Positions 1 through 3,159 of a DNA stretch of 5,203 bases are shown piece by piece. The stretch spans positions 1 through 5,203 of the forward strand of contig CAPFSK010000004.1 in the NCBI GenBank assembly GCA_948614045.1, written 5' to 3'. This DNA is from an uncultured Candidatus Saccharibacteria bacterium (GTDB lineage: Bacteria; Patescibacteriota; Saccharimonadia; Saccharimonadales; Saccharimonadaceae). The translations under genes and the position numbers were made by a program. The notes below the pieces were generated by a model. That model made no database searches. It was not told the origin of the DNA and was given only the letters and a program-made list of their open reading frames with translations. Within the stretch, counting starts at the first letter, position 1, and each line of letters starts with the position of its first letter.

Positions 1-92
1 TATGTTAGTTTGATTACAGAGCAATGGGTAGCTAGTCATTTTGTGGGGTAGGGTGGTGATTAGAAAATGGAGTGTGGAGAAATTAGGTCTTT

Positions 93-121
93 TTGTTATG
101 GGAGGTGTTTGTTGATAATGA
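93..121 (+). promoter_or_regulatory. possible promoter of the 43-aa gene
   Basis: TTGTTA (93-98) is followed after 17 nt by TAATGA (116-121), which is preceded by TGA (113-115), an extended -10 pattern. The -10 hexamer itself matches TATAAT poorly. It is listed because spacing, TGn and the TAA start of the -10 are the same as in the three better promoters of this window. Transcription would start near 128, leaving about 29 nt before the ATG at 157. Confidence 0.3.
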
Positions 122-156
122 TAAACACTAAGAAAAACAGAAAGGAACACAAAAAC

Positions 157-288
157 ATGTTAACACTGATTTTAGATTTGCTTAGCAAACTGCGTAACTG
201 TTCACAGTTAAAGACCAAGACGAACGTCAAGGTTGATGTTGAGCAAAAAATTACCGTCGTCACGATTATTGTCGATAACGAACGGTAA
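157..288 (+). CDS. possible small protein, 43 aa, unrecognised
   Basis: The frame is open from 67, but ATG 157 is preferred: AAAGGA lies at 141-146, 10 nt upstream, and the candidate promoter at 93-121 would start transcription downstream of the ATGs at 67 and 118. The protein begins with a hydrophobic amphipathic stretch (MLTLILDLLSKL), has one Cys (residue 15), and ends in alternating polar and hydrophobic residues (VKVDVEQKITVVTIIVDNE) that look like two beta strands. The stop is TAA. I recognise no family. Codon use is A/T-rich, unlike genes B to D. The ribosome binding site and protein-like C-terminal half argue for a real gene; the short length and AT-rich setting argue against. An upstream start (ATG 118, with GGAGG at 101-105) would add 13 mostly basic residues. 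Confidence 0.4.
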   Translation: MLTLILDLLSKLRNCSQLKTKTNVKVDVEQKITVVTIIVDNER

Positions 289-455
289 CTTACCTTCGTA
301 ATTTAATTGTACTCTACTAAAACAGTTATGGCAAGCATAAAAATGCCCATTGCTCTATTTTGGGCTAGATAATATATTTGTGCTTGATTCAACTATGAAA
401 ACTGGAAAAGTGAAGACATAACGTATGGTTGGCGGGGAATTATGACTTCTGTAAA

Positions 456-503
456 ATTGACATTTTTGGAAAATAAAGCATAAAAGGTATTGACTTTTTG
501 GAA
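456..503 (+). repeat. direct repeat of a -35-like motif
   Basis: ATTGACATTTTTGGAA (456-471) recurs as ATTGACTTTTTGGAA (489-503), differing by one inserted base, with starts 33 bp apart (about three helical turns). The second copy carries the -35 box of the gene A promoter. The first contains a perfect TTGACA (457-462), but the best -10 at its right distance is only TAAAAG (481-486, spacing 18, no TGn). It may be a weak upstream promoter, a duplicated promoter relic, or a binding site for a regulator. Confidence 0.5.
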
Positions 504-518
504 GATGTGTGCTAACAT
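490..518 (+). promoter_or_regulatory. promoter of gene A (extended -10)
   Basis: TTGACT (490-495, 5/6 to consensus), 17-nt spacer, TAACAT (513-518, 4/6), with TGC at 510-512 giving an extended -10. The 8-mer TGTGCTAA (508-515) is repeated exactly in the promoter of gene B (1142-1149). Transcription should start near 525, giving a leader of about 115 nt before ATG 641. Confidence 0.65.
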
Positions 519-526
519 AGGAATTA

Positions 527-568
527 GTTAGATAATAAATAAACAAATTAAACAAAAAAATATCTAAC
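527..568 (+). promoter_or_regulatory. inverted repeat at the start of the gene A transcript
   Basis: GTTAGATA (527-534) and TATCTAAC (561-568) are perfect 8-bp complements separated by 26 nt that are almost all A. The repeat begins at the predicted transcription start. As RNA it would form a 5' stem with an A-rich loop, which could protect the transcript end. As DNA it could be an operator. AT-rich DNA produces such repeats by chance fairly often, so the role is uncertain. Confidence 0.35.
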
Positions 569-593
569 AAAAATTAAAATATAAAACCGCGAA

Positions 594-640
594 GGCTGTG
601 AGTGTAGGCCATAGCAAAATAAAACAAAAAGGAAACAGCC
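594..640 (+). promoter_or_regulatory. alternative hairpins around the gene A ribosome binding site
   Basis: GCTGTG (595-600) can pair with CATAGC (610-615; five Watson-Crick pairs and one G-U). The overlapping GGCTGT (594-599) can instead pair with ACAGCC (635-640), which abuts the ATG and puts the AAGGA ribosome binding site in the loop. The two pairings exclude each other. Both stems are only 6 bp, so this is a weak candidate for translational control. Confidence 0.25.
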
Positions 641-904
641 ATGAGCGAAAAAATCAATTTTAACACCAAAGGAGACACCTATGTAATACCAGATGACGAC
701 TTCAATATTCAGGAAGCTGGAGTCGAGCGAAGTAAAAAAGCGGATTGGAACGATTTTGAATTAATGGGCGCAAACAACAGAGAGGAAGGAGAATATGTCG
801 CGCCAGTAGAGACCGATCCGGTGAAAATGGAGGCCGCATTAGAGAGGATTAAGAAGAGGAAAATTGGTCTGAGCATCTTAAGTGCGATGCGGAATGCGGC
901 TTAA
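641..904 (+). CDS. gene A: hypothetical protein, 87 aa
   Basis: I do not recognise a family. ATG 641 is supported by AAAAAGGA ending at 633, 7 nt upstream, and by the promoter at 490-518. The protein is soluble in character. Residues 1-60 are polar and acidic with several aromatics (Y14, F21, W36, F39, Y52) and look extended or disordered. Residues 61-85 form a clear basic amphipathic helix (KMEAALERIKKRKIGLSILS). There is no Cys, signal peptide or membrane span. An acidic tail followed by a basic C-terminal helix suggests a nucleic-acid- or protein-binding peptide, but that is only inference. It is a single-gene transcription unit: own promoter upstream, and a strong terminator about 100 nt after the TAA. 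It uses more A/T-ending codons than genes B to D. Confidence 0.8.
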   Translation: MSEKINFNTKGDTYVIPDDDFNIQEAGVERSKKADWNDFELMGANNREEGEYVAPVETDPVKMEAALERIKKRKIGLSILSAMRNAA

Positions 905-1002
905 CGGAGAGATTAGCTATAAGATAGATTTAAAGATTGATTTCATAAGTAATATCATTTAAGAGGAAAAGCGTATAAGTTAGATTAAGAAAGTTAAATA
1001 GT

Positions 1003-1028
1003 AAAACCCGAACTTATGTTCGGGTTTT
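1003..1028 (+). terminator. intrinsic terminator after gene A, bidirectional
   Basis: AAAACCCGAAC (1003-1013), loop TTAT, GTTCGGGTTTT (1018-1028): an 11-bp perfect hairpin with a GC-rich core and a T tract at its 3' end. Flanking A and T tracts make it work on either strand. It lies about 100 nt after the stop of gene A and before the promoter of gene B, so it separates these two units. Confidence 0.85.
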
Positions 1029-1046
1029 CAAATGGGCGTCGACTCG

Positions 1047-1072
1047 GAAAACCTAAAACTTTTTAGGTTTTC
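1047..1072. terminator. second hairpin, possible weak terminator
   Basis: GAAAACCTAAAA (1047-1058) and TTTTAGGTTTTC (1061-1072) are perfect 12-bp complements around a two-base centre, so the real loop is about four bases. Its 3' arm has two T runs, but the sequence after it (GCTCGTACTCC) is not T-rich. It may back up the terminator at 1003-1028 or form the tip of the larger palindrome. Confidence 0.45.
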
Positions 1073-1123
1073 GCTCGTACTCCTACATTTGGTCGGGTTT
1101 TACTTTTGCGATAGGGATTGGGG

Positions 1124-1152
1124 TTGTGCTTTATCTTGCTTTGTGCTAAACT
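1124..1152 (+). promoter_or_regulatory. promoter of gene B (extended -10)
   Basis: TTGTGC (1124-1129), 17-nt spacer, TAAACT (1147-1152, 4/6), with TGC at 1144-1146. The motif TTGTGCT occurs at 1124-1130 and again at 1141-1147, covering both the -35 and the extended -10. TATAAG (1152-1157) is an alternative -10 with no well-placed -35. Transcription would start near 1159, leaving a short leader with AGAGG at 1166-1170. Confidence 0.55.
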
Positions 1153-1180
1153 ATAAGTAGTTTAAAGAGGTAGTACTATT

Positions 1181-2761
1181 ATGCCGGGTGAAGGGTTGAA
1201 TAATCAAAATCAAGGAACAGAAACAAATAACGCTGCGAATGAGGCTTTTAATGCTTGGGAGCAGATGGCGAATGATGTAAAACAAGAGCAACAGGAGAAT
1301 GTTGAGACATTGAGCGCTGAGGTGGTCGATGCGAATGGTCGCGTGTTGACGGCAACAAAGGCAGAGATGAGGCCGTATGAGGTAGAGGATATGGGTGCGG
1401 TTGCGGGTGTGACGGGAGCTGCGGAACAGGCTGCAGCGTTTAATGCGGATGCGTATCGGGCGGCAGTGGAAAGCGCTGAGGCGGCGATGCCGAAGGTGGA
1501 AACTGAGACGGTGACGGATGCGTGGGCGGATTTGGCTGGCGAGCAGAGTGTGAACGCGGGGGTGAGTGAGGTTGCGGATGCGGAGAAAGCTGTAGAACAG
1601 GTTACGGAGCAGAAGGCTGAGCAGGTGGAGGCGAAGGTAGCGGGGCGCGAGAAGTTGGATGCTTGGTTGGAGTCGGTGAAGGGTACGCCGGAAGAGTACT
1701 GGCAGCGATTGACAGAGGAGAAGCGCGAGAAAGGTGTTGAGCTCGGCACGATGCCGGATCTCACGAAGGTTAATAAGGCGATTCAGAATTTCTTTGAGAA
1801 TGGTCTGGTCGGGGTGACTGGCAAGGCGCGAGAAGTGCGCGAAGAGATGGCGAAGAAAGCGATCTTGAATGATATTGCGAAGCTGAAAGAACGCGGCGGA
1901 GAATTGACGGATGAAGTAATGCAGAATGTGTTTCTCGGGGCGCAGCGGATGCTGGAGGAGATGTATCGGGGAAATCTTGAGTTGCGGGAAGATGCGCAGG
2001 ACGAGGAGTTGTCACCGGATGAGGAGATTGCTTGGCATTTGAAGATGGACCCGCGGAAGGCGAAGATGAATGTCCTATTGGTAATGCAACAGCATACGCG
2101 GAGGCCAGAGGAGACGAGCGATGCGTATGAGGCGCGACTCCGGAATTATGCAGAGGATACGCTGGAACATCAAGAACAGTTGAAGCGTGATCAGGAATAT
2201 AATGCGGAACATCCAGATGAAGCAATGGAGTATGCGGCGCAGGTGTTGAAGAATGGGCAGAAGGATGATTTGCCGGAGTTTACGTATTTGAAGTGGGATG
2301 AAGCGAGTGAAGATGGCGCGAAGGCGGAGATGGCGCAGGAAACTGAGCAGCCGGTGGAGCGTGAAGGGCGGATTAAACGGTTGTTTGAGCGAGTACGCGA
2401 GAAGCTTGGGTTTCGGAAGGTGGTTGATAAGGTGATGACGAAAGTTGCGGGGGCGGTCATGAGTGCGACAGCTTGGGCTGAGGGGGGGTTGGCGGAAGAT
2501 GGCGAGAATGAAACGGCAAGCGCAGGGCAGGCACAAGGTGCGGAAGCGGTGCAAGGGAAGGTTGAGGCGAGAGAGGCGAGCCGGGAAGAGTTGCTGAGGA
2601 AGCTAAATGATGCGAGAGCAGAGGCGGCGAGACGAATGGCAAAGAGTCAGGGCGATAATGCGGCGATATTGAGATTGACGGGCTTAATTGTGAAGTTGAA
2701 CGCGAAGATTGCTGAAGTAGAGGCTGGGAGTGAGACTGCTCCGGAAGCTTTGGTAGCGTAA
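1181..2761 (+). CDS. gene B: large charged helical protein, 526 aa, possible membrane-surface helix
   Basis: I do not recognise a family. ATG 1181 follows AGAGG (1166-1170) by 10 nt. Residues 1-155 are Ala/Glu/Val-rich and probably disordered or loosely coiled. Residues 156-370 look like a folded helical domain with regular hydrophobics and several Trp/Tyr (W162, W174, W285, W372 nearby). Residues 394-435 are a basic amphipathic helix (hydrophobics at F411, V414, V415, V418, M419, V422) running into a 12-residue hydrophobic patch (VAGAVMSATAWA), too short for a normal span. Residues 437-465 are low-complexity, and 466-512 a coiled coil. There is no Cys. The 394-435 module aligns without gaps to 331-372 of gene D, where it becomes a true membrane span. 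B is therefore probably cytoplasmic and peripheral to the membrane. A run of seven G (2482-2488) follows the hydrophobic patch. No terminator separates B from C. Confidence 0.9.
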   Translation: MPGEGLNNQNQGTETNNAANEAFNAWEQMANDVKQEQQENVETLSAEVVDANGRVLTATKAEMRPYEVEDMGAVAGVTGAAEQAAAFNADAYRAAVESAEAAMPKVETETVTDAWADLAGEQSVNAGVSEVADAEKAVEQVTEQKAEQVEAKVAGREKLDAWLESVKGTPEEYWQRLTEEKREKGVELGTMPDLTKVNKAIQNFFENGLVGVTGKAREVREEMAKKAILNDIAKLKERGGELTDEVMQNVFLGAQRMLEEMYRGNLELREDAQDEELSPDEEIAWHLKMDPRKAKMNVLLVMQQHTRRPEETSDAYEARLRNYAEDTLEHQEQLKRDQEYNAEHPDEAMEYAAQVLKNGQKDDLPEFTYLKWDEASEDGAKAEMAQETEQPVEREGRIKRLFERVREKLGFRKVVDKVMTKVAGAVMSATAWAEGGLAEDGENETASAGQAQGAEAVQGKVEAREASREELLRKLNDARAEAARRMAKSQGDNAAILRLTGLIVKLNAKIAEVEAGSETAPEALVA

Positions 2762-2771
2762 GGTGTGGAAG

Positions 2772-2800
2772 TTGACATCTGATTTTGCTTATGGTAAATT
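2772..2800 (+). promoter_or_regulatory. promoter of the C-D operon (extended -10)
   Basis: Perfect TTGACA (2772-2777), 17-nt spacer, TAAATT (2795-2800, 4/6), with TGG at 2792-2794. The -35 box begins 10 nt after the TAA of gene B, so there is no room for a terminator and read-through from B is expected as well. Transcription would start near 2807, giving a leader of about 24 nt. Confidence 0.75.
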
Positions 2801-2830
2801 AACTTAAAAGTCATGTAGAAAGGTATCAAA

Positions 2831-3157
2831 ATGCCAGAAAATAAACCAATGGAACAAATCACAAAGGGGAAAGTAATCAATACGTTCGTCAGTAAAATGA
2901 TGGCGGATAAGGGCGTAGAAGATGCGGCGCTGAAAGAGCAGCTCGAATCGAAGCTTGAGGAGCAGATTGAGCAGGCGATGATTCGGATGTTGCCAGATGA
3001 GAAATTGGTAGAGTTAGAAGGCATGTTGGACCGTGAGGCGAGCGACGAGGAGATTGAGCAGTTCTTCGATGGAAGTGGGGTGAATTTTGAGCAGGTAGCG
3101 CAGCAGACAATGGCGGCATTTCGGTCGGCGTTTTTAGGTAGTGGGGCGGAGGCGTAG
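2831..3157 (+). CDS. gene C: small acidic helical protein, 108 aa, DUF5663-like
   Basis: ATG 2831 is preceded by GAAAGG (2818-2823) at 7 nt, and by its own promoter. The protein is almost entirely helical and acidic. Residues 1-25 carry the only basic patch. Residues 32-52 form an amphipathic helix (LKEQLESKLEEQIEQAMIRM). L54-P55 breaks it, 56-68 is a second helix (DEKLVELEGMLDR), and S71-DEEIEQFF and 84-102 are two more. The pattern of a helix ending in LP, then LxELxxLLD-type and DEEIxxFF segments resembles, from memory, small Patescibacteria proteins annotated DUF5663, whose function is unknown; this assignment is unconfirmed. No Cys, Trp, signal peptide or span. The stop lies 2 nt before gene D, so C probably acts with D, perhaps as a helical partner of its coiled coil. 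Confidence 0.88.
   Translation: MPENKPMEQITKGKVINTFVSKMMADKGVEDAALKEQLESKLEEQIEQAMIRMLPDEKLVELEGMLDREASDEEIEQFFDGSGVNFEQVAQQTMAAFRSAFLGSGAEA
3148..3152 (+). promoter_or_regulatory. ribosome binding site of gene D, inside the end of gene C
   Basis: GGAGG lies 7 nt before ATG 3160 and within the last codons of gene C. An in-frame TAG at 3139-3141 blocks any further upstream start, so this site fixes the start of D and makes translational coupling with C likely. Confidence 0.7.
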
Positions 3158-3159
3158 AG

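Larger units (their letters stand above)
289..640. other. AT-rich intergenic region and long leader of gene A
   Basis: I find no convincing gene in these 352 bases. A reverse-strand frame at 355-570 is open only because the DNA is A-rich on the + strand, and it has no credible start signal. The right half carries a duplicated -35-like motif (456-503), the promoter of gene A (490-518), an inverted repeat at the predicted transcription start (527-568) and short competing hairpins next to the ribosome binding site (594-640). Between 289 and 455 I see nothing that can be supported; no T-rich hairpin convincingly terminates the 43-aa gene. Confidence 0.6.
1000..1104. repeat. nested 105-bp imperfect palindrome
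   Basis: Three nested pairs of complementary arms share a centre near 1060: AGTAAAACCCGA (1000-1011) with TCGGGTTTTACT (1093-1104), 12/12; CAAATG (1029-1034) with CATTTG (1086-1091), 6/6; and GAAAACCTAAAA (1047-1058) with TTTTAGGTTTTC (1061-1072), 12/12. The left outer arm can instead pair locally with 1018-1028, as the terminator. TCGGGTTTT therefore occurs twice as a direct repeat (1020-1028 and 1093-1101). It may be a compound terminator, a REP- or MITE-like intergenic element, or both. No coding sequence lies inside it. Confidence 0.6.

Noticed and set aside
51..66. G-rich stretch (TGTGGGGTAGGGTGG) as a G-quadruplex
   Set aside because: Only two runs of three or more G and one pair, fewer than the four tracts needed.
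67..156. N-terminal extension of the 43-aa gene to ATG 67
   Set aside because: No good ribosome binding site before 67, and the candidate promoter lies inside this stretch. ATG 157 has a well-placed AAAGGA.
18..356. 11-bp inverted repeat AGAGCAATGGG (18-28) / CCCATTGCTCT (346-356) flanking the 43-aa gene
   Set aside because: A few such 11-bp pairs are expected by chance in a window of this size, and it does not extend; no transposon end features.
355..570. 71-aa reverse-strand frame in the AT-rich intergenic region
   Set aside because: Its start lies in an AT-rich repeat with no ribosome binding site; it overlaps the gene A promoter and leader.
1210..1764. 184-aa reverse-strand open frame inside gene B
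   Set aside because: Ser/Ala/Thr-rich mirror of GCG/GAG-type codons, without a ribosome binding site; gene B has good start signals.
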